From contig QXWR01000011.1 in NCBI GenBank assembly GCA_009911065.1, positions 53,272 through 117,271 on the forward strand: a DNA stretch of 64,000 nucleotides. The letters run 5' to 3'. The stretch is from Clostridiaceae bacterium (GTDB lineage Bacteria > Bacillota > Clostridia > Lachnospirales > Lachnospiraceae). A program made the position numbers and the translations under genes. Within the stretch, counting starts at the first letter, position 1, and each line of letters begins with the position of its first letter. Below the pieces are notes generated by a model, which had not been told where the DNA came from, ran no database searches, and saw only the letters and a list, made by a program, of their open reading frames with translations. Below, one piece after another: positions 53,953 through 63,379 of the stretch.

Positions 53953-54782
53953 TGGATTGTTCAAAGGAAATACCCGAAAAACTACATCAGATCTTGTTAA
54001 TGATGTTAAAAGATTTTGATAAGATCTGCAAGAAAAATAATATCCAATATTTTCTTGGAGGGGGAACCTTATTAGGAGCAGTTCGGCATGGGGGATTTAT
54101 TCCATGGGATGATGATATAGATCTTATGATGACAAGAGCAAATTATAATAAACTATGCTCTTTATCACCAGAAGATTTTCCACCACATTTATTCCTCCAA
54201 ACTTGTTGGAATGATCCAGGGTATCATGGAGATATGGCAAAATTAAGATTGAATGGAACCGAATATATTACAGAATTTTCCTCACGATTTTCTAATATGC
54301 ACCAAGGGATTTTTATTGATTTGTTTGCACATGATTTGACCGCCAAAAGTAAAACAGGACAGAAAATACATCAATTCCTAACTGCATTCGCCAGATCTAT
54401 GGTATTTCATAAGTGGGAAAACTCGCCAATGCAATATTATGGACATCATAAATTTGTTTGTAAGGTATGTACTTGGCTTATAAAATATATTCCCATCAGC
54501 TGGCTTCAAATATTTCGTGAAAAAATATATTGCATGTTTACTAGAAGCAACAGTTTACTGTTATATGATGGAATGGGAATGCATCTGCGACATGGAGCAT
54601 TTCCTGCTTGTTGGTTAGATGAAGTAATTGAAATTAAATTTGAGGATTCTCTATTTCCAGCTCCCACAAGATACGAAGAGTATTTAATGTATTCTTATGG
54701 AAATTATCATATAATTCCAGATTTAGAAGACCGGAAATATCATAAAACAAAAGATATTAATTTTGGAGATTACAACTTTTAA
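53952..54782 (+). CDS. LicD family phosphotransferase
   Basis: A 276-residue LicD-family enzyme (LicD is phosphocholine transferase; fukutin and FKRP are ribitol-phosphate transferases of the same family). Signature: 'FLGGGTLLGAVRHGGFIPWDDDIDLMM', acidic motif D53-D57, and 'GIFIDLFAHD'. It would move a phospho-alcohol from a CDP donor onto a sugar. No licA, licB or licC choline genes are nearby. The gene overlaps the ATPase stop codon by one base, so translation is coupled. The next gene encodes a second LicD. Confidence 0.88.
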   Translation: MDCSKEIPEKLHQILLMMLKDFDKICKKNNIQYFLGGGTLLGAVRHGGFIPWDDDIDLMMTRANYNKLCSLSPEDFPPHLFLQTCWNDPGYHGDMAKLRLNGTEYITEFSSRFSNMHQGIFIDLFAHDLTAKSKTGQKIHQFLTAFARSMVFHKWENSPMQYYGHHKFVCKVCTWLIKYIPISWLQIFREKIYCMFTRSNSLLLYDGMGMHLRHGAFPACWLDEVIEIKFEDSLFPAPTRYEEYLMYSYGNYHIIPDLEDRKYHKTKDINFGDYNF

Positions 54783-54794
54783 AGGAATTGAAAT

Positions 54795-56396
54795 ATGAAA
54801 ACTACTTTAAAAAAGAGACGCCAGTATAAAATTGATAGTGAAAAAATTTTTGAGACTAAGTTAGAAATTTTACAATCCATAGAGAATATATGCATTGATA
54901 ATCAGTTGACTTATTTTGCTTTTGGAAAACTATTAATAGGCTGTGTTCATTATGGAAAAGAACTTCCAGAAGAACATCAGCCGTGGGATATTGGTTTATT
55001 GCGTCCTGATTATGAAAAGTTAGTTAATATTTTAAAAAATCCTAACGAAGATTATGGCATCTATTTAGATCAGTATTATAAAAACACCAATTATCCCAGC
55101 CCTCTTTATCGAATAGGTAAAGTTTGTGAAATTAATATTGGAGCCTTTTTTATTGAGGAACCATGTTGGATCTTTATTTCTCCATTTGATAATGTACCAG
55201 AAGATTTTGACTATTTTTGTGGATATATTCGAAAAATGCGTAGAAAGAATCAATATTATGCATGGATTTTAAAAGTATTTACGTCTAAGAATTTTCAAAT
55301 GAAATTATTAAAATGTATCTGGAAAAAAATAGATCAACCGCAGAAAGCATTTGCCCGAAGAGAACAAACTGCAAAAATGTTCTCTGATACCTCCAATTGC
55401 AAAGTTGGACGTATCATATTTAAAAAAAGTGAAATACTCGCTCTTACTCAATTACTTCCTGTACAAAACTTATCTTTTGGAAATATTTTTTTGCCTTGTC
55501 CTTCTGACTATTCTTGTTGGACAGCACCAATGAGTTTATCTCTGAAAAAGCAAACTTTAGAAATTCAAAAAGTAGTTTTATATGTTTTAAAAGAATTTGA
55601 TCGGGTATGCCGTCTTTTGAACCTAGGTTATTTTATTTGTGGGGGAACTCTTTTAGGATGTATCCGTCACCAAGGCTTTATTCCTTGGGATGATGATATT
55701 GATGTAGGTATGATACGTGAAGATTATGAACGTTTTTTGGAGGAAGCAAATAAATATTTAGATTCTCATTTTTTTCTTCAGACACGACAAAGCGATCCAG
55801 AGATTCCTTATCTATTTTCTAAAATTCGTGTAAATAATACAGAATATATTACGCAATATAATGAAAATAGAAATTTTCATAAGGGTATCTGTCTGGATAT
55901 TTTCCCGTTTGATGTGCTGCCACCCGTTAAAAAGAAATGTGATAAATTTTTAAAAAGAGCAAAACGATTAATCCGAAGGCATAATTTGGTGTGCAATAAG
56001 CAATTACCAGAACCAAGTATCAAATTTCCAGAAACAACGCTTGAAGAAAAGTGGTGGCATTTTATCGGAAAAGCACAAAGAAAATTATTTAAGCAAATTC
56101 CTCTTAAATTCACTCAACATAGTTACATAAAACATGTAACTCGTTATAATTATTTACTTCATCAGCTTGATAATTGCGAAGTTGCCAGTTTTGTCCCTAC
56201 TTATACACATATTAAAATAAAAGATTTACTTCCTTATAGAGAAATGACATTTGAACATCTAACGGTCAAAGTTCCTTATTGTCCAGATGTTTTTTTATCA
56301 ATGCAATATCATGATTATATGCAGCTTCCACCAGTCCATCGACAGGAAGGACATGAATTGATTCGCTATTCAGCTCAAATTGAAATTGATCTTTAA
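54795..56396 (+). CDS. Tandem LicD protein with a degenerate N-terminal half
   Basis: A 533-residue protein with two LicD-like halves. The C-terminal half is intact: 'GYFICGGTLLGCIRHQGFIPWDDDID' (acidic motif D299-D303) and 'KGICLDIFPFDVLP'. The N-terminal half keeps the outline ('TYFAFGKLLIGCVHYGKELPEEHQPWDIGLL', 43-69) but GGTLLG has become FGKLLIG and DDDID has become WDIG, so it is probably inactive and could bind acceptor or regulate. It starts 13 bases after the first LicD. The size is about twice normal. Confidence 0.85.
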   Translation: MKTTLKKRRQYKIDSEKIFETKLEILQSIENICIDNQLTYFAFGKLLIGCVHYGKELPEEHQPWDIGLLRPDYEKLVNILKNPNEDYGIYLDQYYKNTNYPSPLYRIGKVCEINIGAFFIEEPCWIFISPFDNVPEDFDYFCGYIRKMRRKNQYYAWILKVFTSKNFQMKLLKCIWKKIDQPQKAFARREQTAKMFSDTSNCKVGRIIFKKSEILALTQLLPVQNLSFGNIFLPCPSDYSCWTAPMSLSLKKQTLEIQKVVLYVLKEFDRVCRLLNLGYFICGGTLLGCIRHQGFIPWDDDIDVGMIREDYERFLEEANKYLDSHFFLQTRQSDPEIPYLFSKIRVNNTEYITQYNENRNFHKGICLDIFPFDVLPPVKKKCDKFLKRAKRLIRRHNLVCNKQLPEPSIKFPETTLEEKWWHFIGKAQRKLFKQIPLKFTQHSYIKHVTRYNYLLHQLDNCEVASFVPTYTHIKIKDLLPYREMTFEHLTVKVPYCPDVFLSMQYHDYMQLPPVHRQEGHELIRYSAQIEIDL

Positions 56397-56419
56397 TTTA
56401 ATAAGACTAGGAGGATTGC

Positions 56420-57133
56420 GTGAATATATTACTTCTTATGATGGGGGGTCAAGGCACCAGATTTGGAACGGATATCCCCAAACAGTTCACTATAATAAAT
56501 AATCAGCCGATTTTTTCATATATTGTCAAAAAATATGACGAACATCCAGATATCGATAAAATAATTATGGTATCTCATAAAGAATGGATATCTTATGTAC
56601 TTGAGGAAACCACGAAATTAAAACTTCGCTGTTCTTATGAAATAGTTGAAGGAGGCAATACCCGTTCTCAATCTATATTGAATGGATTATCTTATGCTTA
56701 TAAAAATCATTCAAAAAGTGATATTATTTTAATCCATGATGCAACTCATCCTTACGTAGATATAACTGGAACAAGTAATGTAATTGATGCTGTAAACAAA
56801 GGAGGCGGAGCAACTCTTGGCGCCCATCAGTATGATACGGTTTATCAAACAGATAGGTATGGTTTTCTCCAACAAGTTCTTCCTCGTCAGTATGTTATTT
56901 CTGGGGCATCTCCAGAAGGTTTTCGATTGGGAGACATATATCCAATATATAAAAACGCATCTTTAGCTGAATTAGAAAGAATGACATCTGCAGGCGCTAT
57001 TGCATTAGCTCATAACATCCCAATGAAAGTAATACCAACTCACATATTAAATCTGAAAATTACATATCCCGAGGATATGATACTATTTCAACAGCTTGCT
57101 GAACAATATTTTTTTATAGAACAGGACAAATGA
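56420..57133 (+). CDS. IspD/TarI-like cytidylyltransferase
   Basis: A 237-residue nucleotidyltransferase of the IspD/TarI family: 'MGGQGTRFGTDIPKQF' (P-loop-like G9-G16, K21) and 'LIHDATHPYVD'. IspD makes CDP-methylerythritol; TarI makes CDP-ribitol. This copy sits in a surface-polymer locus, so a CDP-polyol for teichoic-acid-like synthesis is likelier than an isoprenoid role. It begins with GTG behind GGAGG. The GatZ-like gene follows 3 bases after its stop codon. Confidence 0.88.
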   Translation: MNILLLMMGGQGTRFGTDIPKQFTIINNQPIFSYIVKKYDEHPDIDKIIMVSHKEWISYVLEETTKLKLRCSYEIVEGGNTRSQSILNGLSYAYKNHSKSDIILIHDATHPYVDITGTSNVIDAVNKGGGATLGAHQYDTVYQTDRYGFLQQVLPRQYVISGASPEGFRLGDIYPIYKNASLAELERMTSAGAIALAHNIPMKVIPTHILNLKITYPEDMILFQQLAEQYFFIEQDK

Positions 57134-57136
57134 AAT

Positions 57137-58468
57137 ATGAAAAATCCCATAAGAGATATGGTAACAAAACGACAATTAGGCATTCATTGTGGAACCCCCT
57201 CCTTCTGTTGTGCCAATAAGTTGGTAATTGAAGCCATTCTGGAACAGGCAAAACGATTTGATGATACGGTTTTAATTGAGGCAACATCAAATCAAGTAAA
57301 TCAGTCTGGCGGTTATACAAATATGAGGCCTAAAGACTTTCGAAATTTTGTTTACCAGATTGCAGATAAGATCGAATTTTCCCGCGAAAAAATTGTACTT
57401 GGTGGAGATCATTTAGGTCCTTTGCCTTGGATGGACCTTCCGGCAAGCGAAGCTATGGCAAATGCTATTGAACTGGTAAAATTAACTGTTGCTGCTGGTT
57501 ATACAAAAATTCATCTGGACACCAGTATGAAATTGGGTGATGACCCTGTAACTGGCAAGCTATCAAACGAAACAATCGCAGAACGAGGAGCAATCTTATA
57601 TCAGGCATGTGAAGAAGCATTTCAAGAACGGCTAAAAAAACATCCAAATGCTATGCATCCAATTTTTGTAATCGGAAGTGAGGTGCCAGTTCCTGGCGGG
57701 GCAAAGGAAGATCATAATAAAGTTAAGGTAACTTCGCCTAAAGATTTTGAACAAACTCTGTTGGCTTATAAGAAAAAGTTTTTACAATTAGGTCTACAGG
57801 ATGCCTGGAATTATATTATTGCAGTTGTAGTTCAGCCAGGAGTAGAGTTCGGAAATGATGAAATTTGTCATTACAATCGTTTAAATGCCATACGGTTATG
57901 TGAGTGCCTAAAGAAATATCCTGATCTGGTATTTGAAGGACATTCAACAGACTATCAATCGCCATCAAAATTGCGGGAAATGGTAGAAGATGGTATTGCA
58001 ATCATTAAAGTAGGTCCTGCATTAACATTTGCTTTAAGAGAAGCTTTATTTTCTTTAAGTATGATGGAAAAAGAACTGATTACAAATGAATTAGATCGAG
58101 CAAATTTTATAGAAGTTTTGGATTTGGCAATGGCCAGCAATCCCAAGTACTGGGAAAAATATTATCAAGGGGATGAACAGTATGAATCTCTTTGCCGCCG
58201 TTATAGCTTTTCAGACAGGAACCGTTACTATATGGCACTTCCTGAAGTTGAAGCCTCGATCAACAAACTTTTTAATAATCTAAATTCAGTAGAAATTCCA
58301 TTGAATATGCTTCGACAATATATGCCACTGCAATATATTAAAGTCAGAGATGGTAAACTTATCTGTAAGGCAAGAGAGTTAGCAAAAGACAGTGTTGTTA
58401 TGATGGTAGAAGATTATAATTATGCTGTAAAATATAACTATATGATTAGCGGAGTGTTTGTCCGATAA
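57137..58468 (+). CDS. GatZ/KbaZ-like protein (tagatose-bisphosphate aldolase subunit family)
   Basis: A 443-residue PF08013-type protein: 'GIHCGTPSFCCANKLVIEA', 'EATSNQVNQSGGYT', 'VLGGDHLGPLPW' (89-98), 'KIHLDTSM' and 'FEGHSTDYQ'. In E. coli GatZ/KbaZ supports GatY/KbaY in tagatose-1,6-bisphosphate cleavage. No gatY is present here. Lone members have been reported to act as ketose 4-epimerases, so conversion between fructose-6-P and tagatose-6-P is possible. It lies between a cytidylyltransferase and a polyol-P dehydrogenase. Confidence 0.85.
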   Translation: MKNPIRDMVTKRQLGIHCGTPSFCCANKLVIEAILEQAKRFDDTVLIEATSNQVNQSGGYTNMRPKDFRNFVYQIADKIEFSREKIVLGGDHLGPLPWMDLPASEAMANAIELVKLTVAAGYTKIHLDTSMKLGDDPVTGKLSNETIAERGAILYQACEEAFQERLKKHPNAMHPIFVIGSEVPVPGGAKEDHNKVKVTSPKDFEQTLLAYKKKFLQLGLQDAWNYIIAVVVQPGVEFGNDEICHYNRLNAIRLCECLKKYPDLVFEGHSTDYQSPSKLREMVEDGIAIIKVGPALTFALREALFSLSMMEKELITNELDRANFIEVLDLAMASNPKYWEKYYQGDEQYESLCRRYSFSDRNRYYMALPEVEASINKLFNNLNSVEIPLNMLRQYMPLQYIKVRDGKLICKARELAKDSVVMMVEDYNYAVKYNYMISGVFVR

Positions 58469-58482
58469 ATAAGGGAGGGCTT

Positions 58483-59529
58483 ATGAAGGCTGTAGTTTTA
58501 CATGGTAAAAATGATATTTGCTATGAAGAATGGCCAGAACCAATATTAAAAACAGGAACAGTAAAAATTCATGTGAAAGCATGTGGAATCTGTGGATCAG
58601 ATATTCCACGGGTATTGGGAGACAGTGCGCATTATTATCCGATTATCCTTGGACATGAATTTTCCGGATGTGTTACAGAAGTTGCTGATGATGTAGACAA
58701 AATTCAAGTTGGAGATCATGTAGCTGGTGTTCCGCTGCTTCCCTGTATGAAATGTGACGATTGCCAACAGGGAAATTATTCACAATGTAAACATTATAGT
58801 TTTATTGGTTCCAGAGAGCAGGGGGGATTTGCTGACTATGTAGTAATACCTGCCGATAATGTTGTAAAAGTAGATCCCACATTACCTTATGAACAGGTTG
58901 CTTTGTTTGAACCATGCACCGTAGCACTTCATGCTTTGAAGGTGAGTAGCTATAAAGGCGGTAAAAGGGTAGCTATTTTAGGAGGAGGAACGATTGGGCT
59001 ATTTGCTTTACAGTGGGCTAAAATATATGGAGCCTCCCAAGTAACGGTGTTTGGCCGAAGTAAAGAACATTTAAAAATTGCGGCTGCTTTAGGAGCAGAT
59101 ACTACCATAAGCACATTAGATGACAACTTTATGACAGAAGCAATGAGAGTAACGGAAAAGAAGGGCTTTGACTATATTTATGAATCTGCTGGCAGTACAA
59201 TAACAATGAAATTAGCATTTGAGCTTGCAGCTAATCATGCAAAGATCTGTTTTATTGGAACTCCAACAGAAAACCTGACCTTTTCCCCTAAACTATGGGA
59301 AAACATGAACCGAAAGGAATTTCAACTAATGGGATCTTGGATGTCCTGCTCTGCACCATTTCCTGGAGATGAGTGGAAAGAAACAGCACATTTTTTCAAT
59401 ACAGGCCAGTTAAGGTATGTTCCGGAGATGTTTTTTGCTCAATATCCAATGGATGATGTTAAAAAAGCATTTGAACAGTTTCATAATAAAAATAAAGTGA
59501 AAGGACGAATATTGCTAAAAAATAAATAA
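58483..59529 (+). CDS. Galactitol-1-phosphate 5-dehydrogenase-like (GatD-like) zinc enzyme
   Basis: A 348-residue medium-chain dehydrogenase resembling galactitol-1-P 5-dehydrogenase: catalytic zinc ligands C37 ('CGICGSD'), H58 and E59 ('GHEFSG'), a structural zinc Cys4 cluster ('CMKCDDCQQGNYSQC') and the NAD motif 'GGGTIGLFALQWA'. In the catabolic direction it oxidises galactitol-1-P to tagatose-6-P; run in reverse it would make the hexitol-phosphate. TarJ, which feeds TarI with ribitol-5-P, is also a zinc MDR enzyme. GGGAGGG precedes the ATG. Confidence 0.88.
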   Translation: MKAVVLHGKNDICYEEWPEPILKTGTVKIHVKACGICGSDIPRVLGDSAHYYPIILGHEFSGCVTEVADDVDKIQVGDHVAGVPLLPCMKCDDCQQGNYSQCKHYSFIGSREQGGFADYVVIPADNVVKVDPTLPYEQVALFEPCTVALHALKVSSYKGGKRVAILGGGTIGLFALQWAKIYGASQVTVFGRSKEHLKIAAALGADTTISTLDDNFMTEAMRVTEKKGFDYIYESAGSTITMKLAFELAANHAKICFIGTPTENLTFSPKLWENMNRKEFQLMGSWMSCSAPFPGDEWKETAHFFNTGQLRYVPEMFFAQYPMDDVKKAFEQFHNKNKVKGRILLKNK

Positions 59530-59544
59530 AAAGAGTATAATAAC

Positions 59545-59769
59545 ATGTTAAAATATCTGACAGATCGCGGAGAAAATGACTTGATAGAAAAAATATATGA
59601 TATTTTAGCAGAGGAAGTTGTAATTAATGTTTCTAAGCTGAGTAAGAAGGAACCTGCCCGACATTGTAAGGATAAAATTCAGGACATATACAAATTATTA
59701 TTTCATTCTGAAGACAACTGTAGTTGGCTCTACTATTGTAAGAAAACTAAAAAAAGAGGGTTTTCATAA
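59545..59769 (+). CDS. Small hypothetical protein
   Basis: A 74-residue, Lys/Glu/Cys-containing protein ('MLKYLTDRGENDLIEKIYDILAEEVVINVSKLSKKEP') with no recognised domain. It starts 15 bases after the dehydrogenase stop codon with a weak AAGAG. It could be a real linker gene or chance. Confidence 0.45.
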   Translation: MLKYLTDRGENDLIEKIYDILAEEVVINVSKLSKKEPARHCKDKIQDIYKLLFHSEDNCSWLYYCKKTKKRGFS

Positions 59770-59803
59770 TTACATTTCATTTCTATTTACAAGGAGAAAA
59801 ATA

Positions 59804-62527
59804 TTGAAAAAATTATTGGGGTTTTATTCTATATGCAGATCAACAGACAGGCATGAAAAAAACAATAAAATAAGGGCCTGTATTATTTTTTATACTTTTT
59901 TATTTATACTAACATTCCTATTATCATATAGTTCCTTTTGGATCGATAAGAAATCATTCATTTGGAAATCTGATGGACACAATCAGCATTATCCAGCTTT
60001 AATTTATTGGAGTCATTATTTACGCCAAATTGCTAGAAATATTTTACAGGGCAATTTTTCTATTCCTTTATTTGATATAAATCTTGCAATGGGAAGTGAT
60101 ATTCTCACCACACTCAGCGTATTTTACAGTTCTAGTGAACCTTTAAATTTATTATCGGTTATTATTCCTACAAAACATATAGAATTTTTTTATAATTTTC
60201 TTATAATATTTCGCATGTATTTAGCTGGATTAGCCTTTTGCTTTTTATGTTTCTATCATGAGAAAAGAAATTACTATATTTTAATAGGTGCCTTAATATA
60301 CGTATATAGCGGCTACACAATCTATACAGCTGTTCGACATCCCCAATTTATTAATACCATGATTCAGCTTCCACTTTTAGGTGTTGGTATCGATAAAATC
60401 ATAAAAAAAGAGCGCCCCTTTATATTTATCTTTTCTGTATTTTACACAGCATTATGTGGATTTTATTTTTTGTATATGATGACTATTTTGCTTGGCCTTT
60501 ATGCAATAATTCGTTTTTTTGATTTTTTTTCGACAAATCGAATTTGGGAATTTTTGAAAATGGTCAAACGTATTGCAAGTAGTTATCTACTAGGAATTGG
60601 GTTAGCATCCATTACTTTTCTTCCTTCTATAATTTGTTATTTTTCAAGTAGCAGAGCTGGGAAAAGTATTCATCGTAATTATTTTTTTTATGGTTGGGAT
60701 TATTATAGAACAAATTTGCTTAAATTAATTGCACCGCCAGGTTCTTGGGATTCTTTATCTTTTGCAGCAATAGCTTTATTTGCATTAATACTTTTATTTT
60801 CGATTCCCAAAACGAAACGCAATTTAAAAATTATGTTTTCTGTAATATTTCTTATTTATTTAATACCACTAGGGGGATATATCATGGGGGGATTTGGATA
60901 TCCCACTCAGCGTTGGACATTTGGTTTTACTCTTTTATTATCATATACAGTAGTGGAAATGATGCCGAACTTATTGAACTTAAATAAAAAGCAGCAAATC
61001 CTATGTTTTATTATTTTGATTATTTATGCTTTCTGTATATTTATAAATAGTAAAAATAGAACTAGCTATAATTTAGTTGGTATATCAATGCTGTCTATCA
61101 CTTTAATTGTATTGTTACTTTTCAAAGGAGAGATGAAAGATTCTAAATTACATCTTAAAAACTTACATTTGATAATACTTTTTATTTTGATTATTAGTAA
61201 TGTTAGTATAAATGCATTATTCAAATTTTCAAAGAATCATGCTAATTATATCAAAGAATTTCCTAATTATAATGTAGAAACCAATAATTATTTTAATAAA
61301 ACAGATTCATTTTCTTTTTTAAAAAAATTTGATGGGAGATGTGAAAGTTCTTCCTTTAGCGTTAATTTAGGTTCTGCCTTGCATATTCCCACAACATTTA
61401 CATTTTGGAGTATGATAAATGCTGGTATTGTTGATTTGTGGGCACAAACAGAATGTATTGGCCAAGAGGCTGTTAGTTTTTGGATTGCAGGAACGGATCA
61501 ACGTTCCATATTTAGCACATTACTTTCAACCAAATATTTTATACAGCCAGAGGATAAAATCTCATCTGTACCATTTGGCTATAAACTTATTAATAAAACA
61601 AAGGATAATTACTATTTATATAAAAATAATTTTGCATTACCTTGGGGATATACCTATGATAGCTATACAACTTATGATGATTTGGATCAGATGAATGGCT
61701 TACAACTGGAAGAAATGATGTCACATAATATTATTTTGGAGAATGATATTATAGCAGAATTTCCTGAAATTAATAAAAGTGTATTTCAAAGTGAGATCTT
61801 TCCTCTTTCTTATAAAATTGTAGATAGTAGCTATATGACATGGGAAAATGGCGTTCTTTCTATAAATAAAGAAAATGCAAGTATAACATTAGAAATTGAA
61901 GTGCCAAAAAATGTAGAATATTATCTTCGATTACAGCAACTAAATATTGATGAATCTAATTATAGCCAATTTTCTGTCACTATAAATAATGATAAACTCA
62001 AAAAACAGATAAAATTAGCTTCGCCAAAATATAATTGGTATACTGGACGAGAAAATTATTTGATAAATTTAGGTTACAATGAGCAGAAATGTACTAAAAC
62101 ATGTAAAATTACCTTTCCTAAGAAAGGAATCTTTAAATTATCTAATATCCAGTTATTTGCTCTTCCAATGGATAATTATCCAACATTAATGAAGAGATTA
62201 CAATCTGAACCTTTAGATGATGTTAAATTTGAAACAAATCGAATTACTGGAACAATTGACTTGTCCAAAGACAAAATATTATGTATGAGCATCCCTTATA
62301 GTCCAGGTTGGTCTGCTACGGTAGATGGAAAACCAGCAACTATTCTAAAAGGTAATATTATGTTCATGGCTCTTGCCTTACCAAAAGGCCATCATAAAAT
62401 TGAATTTTCTTATTGTACACCAGGATTAAAAGCCGGAATAGCATTTTCAATCCTGTCTTTTGTTATTATTATCATTCTTTACAAATATGATCGAAAGAAT
62501 CATATCTATGAAAATCATAATAATTAA
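59804..62527 (+). CDS. YfhO family membrane glycosyltransferase
   Basis: A 907-residue GT-C-type protein: N-terminal helix, 'SDGHNQHYPALIYWSHYLRQIARNI' (acidic-aromatic loop), ten or more further helices, an external C-terminal part and the conserved end 'IPYSPGWSATVDGKPATILKGNIMFMALALPKGHHKI' with a last helix. In B. subtilis YfhO uses undecaprenyl-phosphate-GlcNAc to glycosylate lipoteichoic acid outside the membrane. It starts with TTG 59804 behind AAGGAG. The next two genes complete the set. Confidence 0.88.
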   Translation: MKKLLGFYSICRSTDRHEKNNKIRACIIFYTFLFILTFLLSYSSFWIDKKSFIWKSDGHNQHYPALIYWSHYLRQIARNILQGNFSIPLFDINLAMGSDILTTLSVFYSSSEPLNLLSVIIPTKHIEFFYNFLIIFRMYLAGLAFCFLCFYHEKRNYYILIGALIYVYSGYTIYTAVRHPQFINTMIQLPLLGVGIDKIIKKERPFIFIFSVFYTALCGFYFLYMMTILLGLYAIIRFFDFFSTNRIWEFLKMVKRIASSYLLGIGLASITFLPSIICYFSSSRAGKSIHRNYFFYGWDYYRTNLLKLIAPPGSWDSLSFAAIALFALILLFSIPKTKRNLKIMFSVIFLIYLIPLGGYIMGGFGYPTQRWTFGFTLLLSYTVVEMMPNLLNLNKKQQILCFIILIIYAFCIFINSKNRTSYNLVGISMLSITLIVLLLFKGEMKDSKLHLKNLHLIILFILIISNVSINALFKFSKNHANYIKEFPNYNVETNNYFNKTDSFSFLKKFDGRCESSSFSVNLGSALHIPTTFTFWSMINAGIVDLWAQTECIGQEAVSFWIAGTDQRSIFSTLLSTKYFIQPEDKISSVPFGYKLINKTKDNYYLYKNNFALPWGYTYDSYTTYDDLDQMNGLQLEEMMSHNIILENDIIAEFPEINKSVFQSEIFPLSYKIVDSSYMTWENGVLSINKENASITLEIEVPKNVEYYLRLQQLNIDESNYSQFSVTINNDKLKKQIKLASPKYNWYTGRENYLINLGYNEQKCTKTCKITFPKKGIFKLSNIQLFALPMDNYPTLMKRLQSEPLDDVKFETNRITGTIDLSKDKILCMSIPYSPGWSATVDGKPATILKGNIMFMALALPKGHHKIEFSYCTPGLKAGIAFSILSFVIIIILYKYDRKNHIYENHNN

Positions 62528-62571
62528 TACTATAGATGAAAATTAAATAATTGGAAAAGGAACAGATAAAG

Positions 62572-63282
62572 TTGGATAAATTATATATTATAATTCCTGC
62601 ATATAATGAAGAGGAGACAATAGGTTCTGTTATAAATGACTGGTATTCTATAGTGGAAAAATTTCACGGGGGGGGGCAATCGCGATTAGTAATTATTGAT
62701 GACGGAAGCAAAGATAATACCTACAAAATCATGCAAGAATATGCCATAAATCGTCCATTATTTCAACCACTTACAAAAAGCAATTCCGGTCATGGAGCAA
62801 CTGTATTATATGGATATTATTATGCCATCCATGCTAAAGCTGATTATATTTTTCAAACAGATTCAGATGGTCAAACATTACCAGAAGAATTTATACCATT
62901 TTGGAATGCGCGAAAGAAATATGATATGGTGATTGGATATAGAAATAAAAGGCAAGATGGTTTTTCAAGAATATTTGTAACAAAAACTTTAAAAATGGTT
63001 CTTAAGTTATGTTTTAAAGTTACTGTAACAGATGCAAATACCCCTTATCGGTTGATGGAAAAAGAAACTTTAGAAAAATATATTGAACTAATCCCAAAAG
63101 ATTTCAATTTGTCTAATGTAATCTTAACTGTTATTTACATAAAAAAGAATTTAGCTGTTAAATATATTCCTATCACTTTTAAACCACGTCAGGGTGGAAT
63201 TAACTCAATTAATATGAAAAATATTATCAAAATAGGAAAACAAGCTGTAGTAGATTTTAATCGAATAAAGAAAATAATTTGA
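62572..63282 (+). CDS. Polyprenyl-phosphate GT2 (DPM1/CsbB-like)
   Basis: A GT2 of about 236 residues: 'LYIIIPAYNEEETIGSVINDW', 'IDDGSKDNT', 'SNSGHGATVLYGYYYAIHAKADYIFQTDSDGQT', with no C-terminal helices. It would load a sugar on undecaprenyl phosphate for YfhO. I prefer the TTG start at 62572 ('LDKLYIII') behind AAAAGGAA; a TTG at 62551 overlaps this site. Confidence 0.85.
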   Translation: MDKLYIIIPAYNEEETIGSVINDWYSIVEKFHGGGQSRLVIIDDGSKDNTYKIMQEYAINRPLFQPLTKSNSGHGATVLYGYYYAIHAKADYIFQTDSDGQTLPEEFIPFWNARKKYDMVIGYRNKRQDGFSRIFVTKTLKMVLKLCFKVTVTDANTPYRLMEKETLEKYIELIPKDFNLSNVILTVIYIKKNLAVKYIPITFKPRQGGINSINMKNIIKIGKQAVVDFNRIKKII

Positions 63283-63379
63283 ATGAATGCTATATAACAT
63301 TATACAAGTATCAATATGAAGTTCAAGAAATATAAATTGTTATAATTATTAACTTACAAGAGGTTAAAATATTTTTATT

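Noticed and set aside
53952..56396. A phosphocholine (lic) locus
   Set aside because: No licA kinase, licB transporter or licC cytidylyltransferase is present; the nearby enzymes point to a polyol donor, although import of choline genes from elsewhere cannot be excluded.
57137..59529. A galactitol-catabolism operon
   Set aside because: No phosphotransferase system, GatY aldolase or tagatose-6-P kinase gene is adjacent, and the neighbours are all surface-polymer genes.
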